A stretch of 64,000 nt of DNA from Leptospira sanjuanensis. GTDB taxonomy: Bacteria; Spirochaetota; Leptospiria; Leptospirales; Leptospiraceae. Where the stretch lies: positions 252,001 through 316,000 of the forward strand of contig NZ_JAIZBH010000002.1 of NCBI RefSeq assembly GCF_022267375.1, read 5' to 3'. A model generated the notes under the pieces. It was not told where the DNA came from and did no database searches. It was given only the letters and a program-made list of their open reading frames with translations. Below are positions 37,258 to 50,427 of the stretch, in pieces. A program made the translations under genes and the position numbers. The first letter of the stretch is position 1. Every line of letters begins with the position of its first letter.

Positions 37258-37977
37258 TTAAAAGTGATGTGTAATGCCGAGTTGAATTGCGGGAATTCCG
37301 AAGGAGGAAGATCGCGTATCCGTTCCTTCTCCGATCGGTTTCAATTCCCGGTTTTGTATCTGTAAGTCTTTGTAGGTTTCGTTTTTTCCGAAACGAACGT
37401 ATGCCTTGATCGTCGTGAACGTAAAAAAACCGACGGTAATCGCGGCCAGGGTTTGATATCTTGTATAAGAATTCTGGAATGTATGTTTTTCCTTATCGTT
37501 GAAACCCGAATAAGAGTTTTTTAAGGATTGATTTTGCTGATTCGTATCGACATAAGCCGCGGCGGTAAGAAGGACGAGCCCGACTTTGACCCAGAGGGTG
37601 TATGAATTCTCGAATTGTCCGTTCGGAGCGACGCTTTCGTTCGGAAAACCTTTCCATTGAGTGTCGGCCGATGCGTTCCAATAAAGAAGCGATTCCCACG
37701 CGCTGCGAAACGCGGAAGAATTCTTTATATTTTTATAATATTCTTCGGAGACAAAATCGACGATTTGTTCTTTCGGTATTTTTTTCCCGATCTTAGAATT
37801 TCGGATAAAATAATATTCTTGGAATTTCCCCACTTCTCCGGAAAACGCGGAGCCGTCCTTTAAAAGAAGAATTCCGGTGCGAAACGGGGAAGGATTTGCG
37901 TTCTCCGAAAAAGTGTCCGTGGCCGTACAGACGACAAGCAGAAAGAGGACGATCCGCGCGGTATTTTTTAAAACCAT
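37258..37977 (-). CDS. Putative envelope protein of unknown function
   Basis: The start at 37977 gives 239 residues. A signal peptide (LFLLVVCTATDTFSE) is followed by GILLLKDGSAFSGEV, a short repeat-like strand pair often seen in Leptospira exported proteins. Two hydrophobic segments (LWVKVGLVLLTAAAYV and LAAITVGFFTFTTIKAYV) flank a Gln/Asn-rich loop. The C-terminus ends with Phe (QLGITHHF). It could be an inner-membrane hairpin or an outer-membrane protein; this cannot be decided. It is second in the operon and overlaps the first gene by 10 bp. Confidence 0.6.
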   Translation of the reverse strand: MVLKNTARIVLFLLVVCTATDTFSENANPSPFRTGILLLKDGSAFSGEVGKFQEYYFIRNSKIGKKIPKEQIVDFVSEEYYKNIKNSSAFRSAWESLLYWNASADTQWKGFPNESVAPNGQFENSYTLWVKVGLVLLTAAAYVDTNQQNQSLKNSYSGFNDKEKHTFQNSYTRYQTLAAITVGFFTFTTIKAYVRFGKNETYKDLQIQNRELKPIGEGTDTRSSSFGIPAIQLGITHHF

Positions 37978-38303
37978 CGAACCGCCTCTGCGTCCACTTT
38001 GGTTTCTTTTTTGCGATTTCCGATTTTTTCCTGAAAGAGAATCCATCTCTTGCCTTCTGCCTTGCGGGTTGTGTAGGAAAAGAATCGGATTTTTTTGCCT
38101 TCGAGAAAGTCGGGCGGATGCGGGAGTATTTCCGCGGTCGATACGCTTTCTCGAAAATCTTTCTTTTGTGGATTGCAATCCGCCGTTTCGGGGATCGGGG
38201 TCGCGACGTTCCTCGTTTGGCTTAGATTCTGATATACGAATAGAAGATTGCAGAAAACGGATAGGATCAGAATCGGTAGAAAAGTTGCCTGATTTAATTT
38301 CAT
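37968..38303 (-). CDS. Small single-pass membrane protein, first gene of the operon
   Basis: With the ATG at 38303 the product has 111 residues: one N-terminal helix (FLPILILSVFCNLLFVY) and a basic periplasmic tail of about 80 residues ending EAVRWF. An alternative ATG at 38375 adds 24 residues, and neither has a good ribosome-binding site. No family was recognised. It overlaps the next gene by 10 bp, so it is the likely leader gene of the seven-gene exported-protein operon, whose promoter should lie in the 38.3-38.5 kb region. Confidence 0.5.
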   Translation of the reverse strand: MKLNQATFLPILILSVFCNLLFVYQNLSQTRNVATPIPETADCNPQKKDFRESVSTAEILPHPPDFLEGKKIRFFSYTTRKAEGKRWILFQEKIGNRKKETKVDAEAVRWF

Positions 38304-38513
38304 ACGGGAGAGCTCGAGTAACGTTCTTTTGACATCTTCTGAGGAATGTATTCCCGAAGCAAAAATTAAAGACATATTTGTATTAAAAGTTTGTTAGTTT
38401 GTTTTTTATATCAAAATTATGGCTTCTGTGAGTTTAAGATTAGAGAGGATCCGGCCCGAGTTTCGATCTGCGTTGCTTCAGTTTGAGGAAAAGAATTCGT
38501 TTTGCGTTCGAAA

Positions 38514-38535
38514 TTTGTGGGATCTCCCACGAAGT
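38514..38535. repeat. 22-bp palindromic repeat, copy A
   Basis: The unit contains arms GTGGGA and TCCCAC around TC. It is the same as the copy at 38609 except for one compensating change in each arm. Confidence 0.65.
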
Positions 38536-38608
38536 TGCGTTTAACAGAAGAAGACGATGATGATCTACTCAAAGTTTGGCGGCAAAACTCTCTGTCTTTC
38601 CCGAATCA

Positions 38609-38630
38609 TTTGTAGGATCTCCTACGAAGT
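38609..38630. repeat. 22-bp palindromic repeat, copy B
   Basis: The unit contains arms GTAGGA and TCCTAC around TC, starting 95 bp after copy A. The outer bases TTT and GAAGT are identical. A similar but imperfect motif, TGTAGGAGTTCCGACAA, occurs at 39898. Confidence 0.65.
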
Positions 38631-38782
38631 CGGGATCATTGGACGGAGAATTCGAAGAACGCAAGAAGCAACATAGAATGTTCCGGAAGAAACGCCGTAT
38701 GAGTTCCTACATAGTTTGAACTGTAAAGCTTTGGTGGAGATCGGATCCATTCCGGTTCACAACCCGCAAGGGACACGCAAGG

Positions 38783-38873
38783 CTTGGTCTAAAACGCGGC
38801 TTGAAAAATCCGCTTTATGAGAAGTAATTTCCTTTGCCGAGTTTCCGTTTCGATCTTTGCGTTTTAGACCGAG
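38783..38873. repeat. Inverted repeat with 15-bp arms
   Basis: CTTGGTCTAAAACGC (38783-38797) and GCGTTTTAGACCGAG (38859-38873) are inverted copies with 14 of 15 matches, 61 bp apart. No ORF lies between them. Confidence 0.5.
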
Positions 38874-38922
38874 CGGGACTCCGCGAGCCTGAAGTGGCCC
38901 GACCGCCGTGGCGGGTGCGGCC

Positions 38923-39867
38923 TTATCCCTTCGGAGTTGATTTTCTCCAGAAGGCAGCGAGCAAACTTCCGATCAGCGAATGTACCAAACTGGAAATCGC
39001 GGCGGGTATTGCGACTAACGGGTCCGGGAAATTATTTCTGGAAAGAACGACTCCCAGTCCGGAGTTTTGCATCCCTACTTCGATGGAAATTGTTCTCGAC
39101 GTTTTTTGTTTTCGGATGAAAAGCCAGGAAAGGATATAACCGAAAAAGAATCCGGAGGAATGCAGGCCGACTACCGCCGCGATCAATCTTCCGGCCGACT
39201 GAAGAATCTTTTCTCTTCCCGCTCCCAAGATCGAAGATACGATCATCGTAATGAGTAGAACGGCGACGAGCGGAGAAACCGTTTGGATCCTTTTGGAAAT
39301 TTGCGGGAGATAAAAGTTGAGCAGAACGCCGAGCGCCACGGGTAAAATCACCACTTGAAACGTGTCCAAGAATAGTCCGCTCGCGGACGCTTCCACGCCT
39401 TTGCCGATGAGAAAGAGCGTTAAAAGCGGAGTCATAAAGACCGATAGAATCGTGGAAGACGCGGTCATCGAAACCGATAAAGCAAGATCCCCTTTCGCGA
39501 GATAAGTAATCACGTTAGACGCAACACCACCTGGACAACAGGACACTACGATCAATCCCGTCGCGAGCGGGGCGGGCAAATCCAGAAGAATTCCGATTCC
39601 CCAGCCGGAGAAAGGCATCACCGTATATTGCAATACGACCCCCGCAAGTACGGGGACCGGAGTTTGAAAAACGTCTCGAAAGTCCCGGGGTAAAAGAGTG
39701 ATTCCCATTCCGAGCATCGTAAAGCCGAGCCCGTATGTGATCCAAGGCCCGGTAAACCAAGTGAACCATTGGGGAAAGAAAAAGGACAGAACCGATCCGG
39801 TTAAAACCCAGACCGGAAATAGCAGCGTGCCGATTTCTCCGATTTTCTGCAGTTTGTTTGTCTTCAT
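38923..39867 (-). CDS. Bile acid:sodium symporter (BASS) family transporter
   Basis: The 314-residue protein has nine to ten membrane helices with the family pattern: ITYGLGFTMLGMGITL, then GLIVVSCCPGGVASNVITYLAKGDLALS (the CPGGxxSN crossover motif), and late RTISIEVGMQNSGLGVVLS (the E-x-G-x-Q-N motif). It probably moves an organic anion or small carboxylate with sodium; the substrate is unknown, as bacterial members often carry pantoate, sulfonates or similar. The ATG at 39867 is used. GC-rich hairpins lie on both sides. Confidence 0.92.
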   Translation of the reverse strand: MKTNKLQKIGEIGTLLFPVWVLTGSVLSFFFPQWFTWFTGPWITYGLGFTMLGMGITLLPRDFRDVFQTPVPVLAGVVLQYTVMPFSGWGIGILLDLPAPLATGLIVVSCCPGGVASNVITYLAKGDLALSVSMTASSTILSVFMTPLLTLFLIGKGVEASASGLFLDTFQVVILPVALGVLLNFYLPQISKRIQTVSPLVAVLLITMIVSSILGAGREKILQSAGRLIAAVVGLHSSGFFFGYILSWLFIRKQKTSRTISIEVGMQNSGLGVVLSRNNFPDPLVAIPAAISSLVHSLIGSLLAAFWRKSTPKG

Positions 39868-39993
39868 CAAGGTTAAGGACTAAAAGAAGAGATTTTCTGT
39901 AGGAGTTCCGACAAGAATCATAGTTTCTACTCGCAAAAAGTTTGATTTTCTGATATAGAAAAATTTCTCGCGGTTTCCCGCCGCCTCACCCCT

Positions 39994-40024
39994 CCACCCA
40001 AGATAAGGGTGGGGCCGCTTTTTT
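39994..40024 (+). terminator. GC-rich hairpin followed by a T-run
   Basis: CCACCC (39994-39999) pairs with GGGTGG (40007-40012) around AAGATAA, followed by GGCCGC and six T. It reads as a terminator only on the plus strand, where no upstream gene is seen. On the minus strand it sits just beyond the aminotransferase stop without a U-tract. It may be a repeat element rather than a working terminator. Confidence 0.35.
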
Positions 40025-40066
40025 ACTGAAAAATTTTGTACTACCGACAAATTGATCCTCGGGCAA

Positions 40067-41224
40067 TCAACCCGGAAAACTTCCGAGAAGTTCCACAACC
40101 CGATCGAGCTGATCTTTTCGGTTATAGATATGCGGAGAAAAACGGACCTTGCCCAATCGAAGCGCACACATCACTCCGTTCTTCTTGAGATAGGAAACGA
40201 GTTCGTCCATCGGAATTCCTTCCTTGTACCCGACTACGATCCCCGTTCTGTTGTCCGGAAAATGATCGAGTTCGATTTGAAATCCGACGCTCTTCATTCC
40301 TTCGGAGAGATAATCCGAAAGCTCGTAGATTCTTTCCATAACCGTATGAAATCCGATCTTTTGGAGCATTTCCAGAGTGGATTGAAAGTAAACCCAATCG
40401 ATAAAATTGCCGCTGGAAATCTCGTAACGATCCGCTCCCGGTTTGAGTTCCGCCCGATACGGTAAATAGACTTCGTCGTTGACCACGGAGCCGGTTCCTT
40501 TGAACGGAAACGAGAGTGTGTCGATGCGGTCTTGTTGGATGTACAACATTCCCAAGCCGAGCGGACCCAAGAGCCATTTCCAAGCGGGGAAGGCGATGTA
40601 TTTCAACTTCATTTTTCGGACGTCGATGGGGACAAGTCCCACACCTTGCGCTCCGTCTAACACGAATTCGATGCCCTTCTCGTCCAGAAACGTTCCGATT
40701 TCCTCCAAAGGGAAAGGCATTCCCGTACACCAGTGAACCGCGGATAGAGAGACGATTTTGGTTTTAGGCCCGACGGAGGACTTAACGTTCTCTAAAAACT
40801 GATCGGGTGTGGAGCTCATCGGAATGAATCCGAGATTTACGCCCTTCTCCTTCCAATGTTCCCAAGGATAAATATTGCTCGGGTACTCGTTTTCCAACAG
40901 TAGAATCTCGTCTCCCGGTTTCAGTTGAAAGCCGAGCGAAAGAAAGTTCATTCCTTCGTTGGTGTTGTGGATGACGCACAGTTCTTCCACGTCGCAGTTG
41001 ATGAGTCCCGCCACGATCTTTCGAATCGTATGTTTTACGGAAGCGTATTTGCGCACTTCGGTAAGTACTCCCTTGCGGGCGTACCCTTCCAAATATTCTC
41101 CGACCGTTTGGATCGTATTCACATTGCAGGGAGTCGTCCCGCAATTGTTCAACCAGATCATCTCCTGATTGACGGGATACAGATCTTGGATTTCTTTCCA
41201 ATCGGTGATCGTGGTGGGCTGCAT
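40067..41224 (-). CDS. Class V aminotransferase (cysteine desulfurase/epimerase-like)
   Basis: The 385-residue PLP enzyme shows WLNNCGTTPCN near the N-terminus, HNTNEGMNFL, SLSAVHWCTGM, EFVLDGAQGVG (the Asp that holds the PLP ring) and YIAFPAWKWLLGPLGLG with the PLP lysine. The pattern resembles isopenicillin-N-epimerase or desulfurase-like members rather than IscS, which has a different Lys context and a mobile Cys loop. The reaction is unknown. The next gene upstream, the ferritin-like protein, ends 8 bp away, so they may share a transcript. Confidence 0.85.
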   Translation of the reverse strand: MQPTTITDWKEIQDLYPVNQEMIWLNNCGTTPCNVNTIQTVGEYLEGYARKGVLTEVRKYASVKHTIRKIVAGLINCDVEELCVIHNTNEGMNFLSLGFQLKPGDEILLLENEYPSNIYPWEHWKEKGVNLGFIPMSSTPDQFLENVKSSVGPKTKIVSLSAVHWCTGMPFPLEEIGTFLDEKGIEFVLDGAQGVGLVPIDVRKMKLKYIAFPAWKWLLGPLGLGMLYIQQDRIDTLSFPFKGTGSVVNDEVYLPYRAELKPGADRYEISSGNFIDWVYFQSTLEMLQKIGFHTVMERIYELSDYLSEGMKSVGFQIELDHFPDNRTGIVVGYKEGIPMDELVSYLKKNGVMCALRLGKVRFSPHIYNRKDQLDRVVELLGSFPG

Positions 41225-41232
41225 GAAATCGA

Positions 41233-42117
41233 TTACCTTTTCTTCTTAGCCTTTGCCGCGGCTTTCTTTTTCGGAGCCGCTTTCTTGACCGTCTTCTTAG
41301 CGGTTTTTTTCGGTTTTGCCGCCGCTTTTTTCACCGCTGCCTTTTTCTTCGGCGCAGCCTTCTTCGCAACTGGTTTGGATTTGCTCGCGGCCTTTTTCGG
41401 TGCGGGAGCCGCTTTCTTAGCGGACGCCGTAGAAGCGACGGGTTTTACGGCCGGAGTCGATTTAGCTACGGGAGCGGGTTTCGCGGCAGGCGCAGGTTTA
41501 GAAGTCGGAGCTGCGGCCTTCGGTTTTTTCGGAACGGATGGAGCCTTGGAAGGTTTGGATTCCGCCTTCGCAACTTCTTCGGCTTGTTCGTCCCAAAAAA
41601 ACGTTCCTTGTTGTCCCGAACCGGATTGATCCAATCCGTTCAATTCCGTTTCGAGAAGAGACTGATAGTTGTGATTGTAGTCCTTGAGTTTCGTGAAAAG
41701 AGATTTGATGTTCACGTCGTCGAATTTGTTCGCGAGTTTTTCATAGAAAGAAACGGAGTTCTCCGCTTCGCGGATCGCAAGTTCGAGCGCCTCGTGCGCG
41801 TCCTTCGTTCCAGGACCGGAAATGGTTCTCTCCACCTTGTTCATCAGTTTTTGAAGAGTCGTCTCGTGAAATTTGTGAATCGCGGTCAGTTGTTTCAGGT
41901 TCGGGAGTTCCGATCCTTCCGCTTGTTCGTACAACTCGGTGATGAACTTGATATGATCGTCCACTTCTTCCGCGAGTCTTTCGAAAAGTTCCTTTGTGTC
42001 TCCGGGAGGAAGTTTTTCATACGTGCTCATATAAAATTCGAAGTAATCTTTTTCGTGTTGGATCGCGGCCGCTACCGCTTCCAAAAATGTCGTTTCTTTT
42101 AAAGGTTTAATATTCAT
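41233..42117 (-). CDS. Ferritin-like four-helix protein with histone-H1-like Lys/Ala/Pro tail
   Basis: Residues 1-165 form a four-helix ferritin/rubrerythrin-like domain. Candidate metal ligands lie on each helix: Glu22 (HEKDYFEFY), Glu51 and His55 (AEEVDDHIKF), Glu117/Glu119 (AIREAENSV), and Asp146/His149 (KDYNHNYQ). Residues about 185-294 are almost only Lys, Ala, Pro and Ser with PKKKAA and AKKA repeats, like histone H1 or bacterial Hc1-type DNA-binding tails. A strong ribosome-binding site (GGGAGG) precedes the ATG. The fusion suggests a DNA-bound iron or peroxide protector, comparable in idea to Dps; this is inference. Confidence 0.78.
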   Translation of the reverse strand: MNIKPLKETTFLEAVAAAIQHEKDYFEFYMSTYEKLPPGDTKELFERLAEEVDDHIKFITELYEQAEGSELPNLKQLTAIHKFHETTLQKLMNKVERTISGPGTKDAHEALELAIREAENSVSFYEKLANKFDDVNIKSLFTKLKDYNHNYQSLLETELNGLDQSGSGQQGTFFWDEQAEEVAKAESKPSKAPSVPKKPKAAAPTSKPAPAAKPAPVAKSTPAVKPVASTASAKKAAPAPKKAASKSKPVAKKAAPKKKAAVKKAAAKPKKTAKKTVKKAAPKKKAAAKAKKKR

Positions 42118-42179
42118 AATAAGATTCCTCCCGATTTCTTAGCTATCTTAGGTATGTTACGGACTGAATCAATAATTAT

Positions 42180-42806
42180 TTAATTTTCTTCCACGGATTC
42201 ATAGATGAGGAACTGCGCGGCGTAGTACGTCAGCATGATCCACGTTCCGATCATCGGAATCGGAAGCCCCGCGAACTTTCCCATCGCGATTAGACTGTCG
42301 GAAAGAATAAAAAGAGAGGAACCCGCAAACGATTTCCAATATTCCGGTCTTGGACATTCTCTGGCGATCGCTCTCCAACCCATCACACAAATGGCCGATA
42401 CATACGCCGCAACCGGAACGTAAAGAGAACTTCCGATCCCGGGAAGAATCCAAGTGTAGAAAGAAATTCCGAACGCGAAGTACGGAATCAACCGAACAAG
42501 GTTTACCGGATTTCCAACGGAGAATCCGATCGAATATAAAATCTGCGCTACGAGAAACGATCCGAGTCCGAATACGAAGTAGTTTCCGGGAAGACCTAAA
42601 AACGTATCTCCGAACAAGGAAAAGATCAATCCTACGAAGACGTATTTTCCGGCGCGGTCTTTCCACTTTCCTTCAAAGAAAGAAAAGAAAATCAAAATGA
42701 GAATCGGTATGACTTTGGTCGCCAATTTGAGAGCGACTTCGCCCGGGAAAAAATAGGAAACGAGCAATTGAATCAAAGCGGTGATCGAAAATAAGAGTAA
42801 AATCAT
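42180..42806 (-). CDS. YhhN-family lysoplasmalogenase-like membrane protein
   Basis: With the ATG at 42806 (AAGG five bases upstream) the protein has 208 residues, the usual YhhN length; an extended frame reaches 42869. It has about eight helices and the family motifs IFSLFGDTFLGLPG, FLVAQILYSIGF, GSSLFILSDSLIAMGKF and LTYYAAQFLIYES. TMEM86B/YhhN proteins hydrolyse the vinyl ether bond of lysoplasmalogens; bacterial roles are less clear. It is divergent from terC over about 85 bp. Confidence 0.88.
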   Translation of the reverse strand: MILLLFSITALIQLLVSYFFPGEVALKLATKVIPILILIFFSFFEGKWKDRAGKYVFVGLIFSLFGDTFLGLPGNYFVFGLGSFLVAQILYSIGFSVGNPVNLVRLIPYFAFGISFYTWILPGIGSSLYVPVAAYVSAICVMGWRAIARECPRPEYWKSFAGSSLFILSDSLIAMGKFAGLPIPMIGTWIMLTYYAAQFLIYESVEEN

Positions 42807-42892
42807 CTGAGCCTTCTTTCTGGGAATTGGGATTGTAATTTTGTACAGAGCTACGATTCTGTCACCCAAGAATCGGAAAACACAGAGGGATT

Positions 42893-43882
<990 letters not shown>

Positions 43883-43970
43883 GGACGGGTTTTTGACTTT
43901 ACACGCCAGTCTTGCAGGGTTCCCTAGAAAGAGAGCCTTGTAAAAGTCTCGATCAAAGAGAAAAAATCAA

Positions 43971-48052
<4,082 letters not shown>

Positions 48053-48066
48053 GGGAAGAATCGTCT

Positions 48067-49119
48067 TTGAGCTCCGGAGAACAAACCGGGAATCCTTCGA
48101 GCGGAGGAATTCGATCCACCGGAATTTCCAGAAAGCCGCTTCCTTCCGCGGAAGCATTCGTAAAAGGAATTCTCGCAGGAGATCGAGTGATGCTCAGCCG
48201 TGCGATTACGCTCGTCGAAAGCGCGCGAGCCGATCACAAAGAACTCGCGGAAAAAATCATAGACGCATGTCTTCCTCATTCCGGTAAATCGATCCGAATC
48301 GGAATCACGGGCATTCCCGGAGTCGGAAAAAGTACGTTCATCGAATCCTTCGGAATGCACGTGCTTTCTCAGGGAAAAAAGTTAGCCGTTCTTACCATCG
48401 ATCCTTCGAGTCAAATCTCGGGGGGAAGTATTCTCGGAGACAAAACAAGAATGTCCGAGCTTTCCCGAAACGAATCCGCGTTCATCCGCCCTTCTCCCTC
48501 CGGAGATTCGTTAGGCGGCGTTGCGCGTAAAACGAGAGAAACGATTTATCTCTGCGAGGCCGCGGGTTTTGATACGATCATCGTCGAAACGGTCGGTGTC
48601 GGACAATCCGAAACGGCGGTTCATTCCCTGGTGGATTTGTTCTTGCTTCTTCTCATCGCGGGAGCCGGAGACGAACTTCAAGGAATCAAACGAGGTATTA
48701 TGGAAATGGCGGATTTATTCGCCGTGACCAAAGCCGACGGAGACAACAAAATCAGATCCGAAGCCACGAGAATCGAAACTCAATCCGCGATTCACTTTTT
48801 TCCTTCTCATGAAAATACTTGGGTTCCAAAAGTACTTTCCTGCTCGTCTTTGACGGGAGAAGGAATCGGAGAAATTTGGAAGCAGATCCAGGAATATGAA
48901 AAAACCGTAAAGTCAAACGGATACTTCGAGATTCGAAGAACGAACCAGGCCAAATATTGGTTGGAAGAAACCGTTTCCGAACATTTGATGAGCGATTTTT
49001 ATACGCGCATGAAGGATCTTTACGAGGAACTCGAGGACAAAGTTAGCCGTCACCGAATCAGTTCCTTTCAAGCCGCGGAGAAGTTGATCGCGGAATACCG
49101 CAAACGTTTGTACGGTTAG
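48067..49119 (+). CDS. meaB: Methylmalonyl-CoA mutase-associated GTPase MeaB
   Basis: The 350-residue G3E-type GTPase starts with TTG at 48067 and has a GGAAG ribosome-binding site. It contains the P-loop GITGIPGVGKSTFIESFG, the switch region TIDPSSQISGGSILGDKTRM, and DTIIVETVGVGQSE. MeaB loads and protects the B12 cofactor of the mutase. It follows mutB by 14 bp, completing a mutA-mutB-meaB operon. Confidence 0.95.
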   Translation: MSSGEQTGNPSSGGIRSTGISRKPLPSAEAFVKGILAGDRVMLSRAITLVESARADHKELAEKIIDACLPHSGKSIRIGITGIPGVGKSTFIESFGMHVLSQGKKLAVLTIDPSSQISGGSILGDKTRMSELSRNESAFIRPSPSGDSLGGVARKTRETIYLCEAAGFDTIIVETVGVGQSETAVHSLVDLFLLLLIAGAGDELQGIKRGIMEMADLFAVTKADGDNKIRSEATRIETQSAIHFFPSHENTWVPKVLSCSSLTGEGIGEIWKQIQEYEKTVKSNGYFEIRRTNQAKYWLEETVSEHLMSDFYTRMKDLYEELEDKVSRHRISSFQAAEKLIAEYRKRLYG

Positions 49120-49322
49120 ATTTTTTCTCGGACCTTTCCAAGCCGGGATTTGTTCCCAAAACATAGGGAAAACCCCTCTCAAAAGCCTCTTTTTTCGAAT
49201 CCTATTTTTTCCCAAAACGGAACTTTTTTTCTATGAGATTGTCATTCCTTTCGGAAAATGAAGAATACAATTTATCAAAAGGATTCGATCCGGTTCGCCT
49301 AGGAAAAAATTTATTCTTGCAT

Positions 49323-49356
49323 GTATATCTGACAGATAGTATCTGGTAGATATACT
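49323..49356 (+). promoter_or_regulatory. 33-bp near-perfect palindrome overlapping a candidate promoter of the TonB operon
   Basis: Arms GTATATCTGACAGATA (49323-49338) and TATCTGGTAGATATAC (49340-49355) match in 14 of 16 positions around a central G. Within it a sigma70-like CTGACA-N16-TATACT can be drawn (49329-49356). It lies about 70 bp before the GTG of the first lipoprotein. An operator covering its own promoter is likely; the regulator is unknown. The rest of the 307-bp gap (49120-49426) shows nothing else clear. Confidence 0.55.
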
Positions 49357-49426
49357 GTTCTTGAGACAAGAAAAACAAAAAGAACGTCTCGGGATTATCA
49401 GCGAACTTGGGTTGCAGGCAGGTACC

Positions 49427-49772
<346 letters not shown>

Positions 49773-49801
<29 letters not shown>

Positions 49802-50426
49802 AAAAACTCGAAAGGAGTTTTTCGGCGGAAAAGGATCCGCCGGATTTTCCGCTTCGGAACTACATTCGTTTTTCATAAAGTTAATTGCGGTTTTGATCTT
49901 CTGCGTTTTCGGGAATTGTATGGGCGCGACCTTGTTCGAACCGGGAGGACGCGTGCGTTCCCCGGGTATTTACGAATCCGCAACGATCATCCGCTCGAGC
50001 GGCTACGATATTCTGGAAGAAGCGGAGGGAGAATCCTCCACGTTCTTCGTGTTCGGTTTGATTCCGATCACGAATCCGATTAGCATCGATTATGCGATGA
50101 GCCAGGCGGTCCAGAAGGTTCCCGGCGGAAGAAGTCTTGTGGGCATCAAGGTTTGGCACGAAACGCACGTTATGTTTCCTTTGGGAACGGTTTCCGTTTT
50201 GAAAGTAAAAGGAAGCGTGATCGGCAACAAGGAAGAATCCGAACGACTGAGATTGGAAGAACAGCGCAAGAAAGAAGCCGCGGAAACTTCCGCTTCCCAA
50301 TCTCAGGATGAAAAATCCAAATCGGAATCTTCTTCCGGGGGGATCAGCGTAGGCGGCGGAAAACGTTCCTCCAATGCGGGTCAGGAATCCGGCGGAATTT
50401 CCGTCGGCGGGAAAAAGAAGGATTGA
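49773..50426 (+). CDS. Lipoprotein paralogous to the preceding one, with GGISVGG repeats
   Basis: The ATG at 49773 gives 217 residues with a long basic N-terminus before the helix FIKLIAVLIFCVFGNC. The core (YDILEEAEGESSTFFVFGLIPIT, VPGGRSLVGIKVWHETHVMF) aligns in order with YKVIGPVEGHK / EADALINIRYWTDKY of the preceding gene, so the two look like an old tandem duplication. The C-terminal 50 residues are charged and Ser/Gly-rich, with GGISVGGGK and GGISVGGKK. Function is unknown; an envelope partner of the TonB receptor is plausible. Confidence 0.65.
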
Positions 50427-50427
50427 T

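Larger units (their letters stand above)
38304..38922. other. Gene-free stretch of about 620 bp with palindromes and inverted repeats
   Basis: No supported gene is present. It contains two near-identical 22-bp palindromic repeats, a related half-site at about 38700 (GAGTTCCTACATAG), a long-arm inverted repeat (38783-38873), and a GC-rich dyad CCGCC-GT-GGCGG (38903-38914) just beyond the BASS gene stop. A decayed gene or mobile remnant is possible but not shown. Confidence 0.5.

Noticed and set aside
38514..38720. CRISPR array
   Set aside because: Only two full palindromic units and one partial unit with no cas genes; spacing and palindromy do not fit an array.
40925..41629. Plus-strand frame rich in Ala/Gly/Phe opposite the Lys-rich tail of the ferritin-like gene
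   Set aside because: It mirrors the repetitive codons of the tail and overlaps a gene with a strong ribosome-binding site and clear fold.
43883..43970. Cobalamin riboswitch upstream of mutA
   Set aside because: The 88-bp interval is too short and lacks the conserved B12-box segments.
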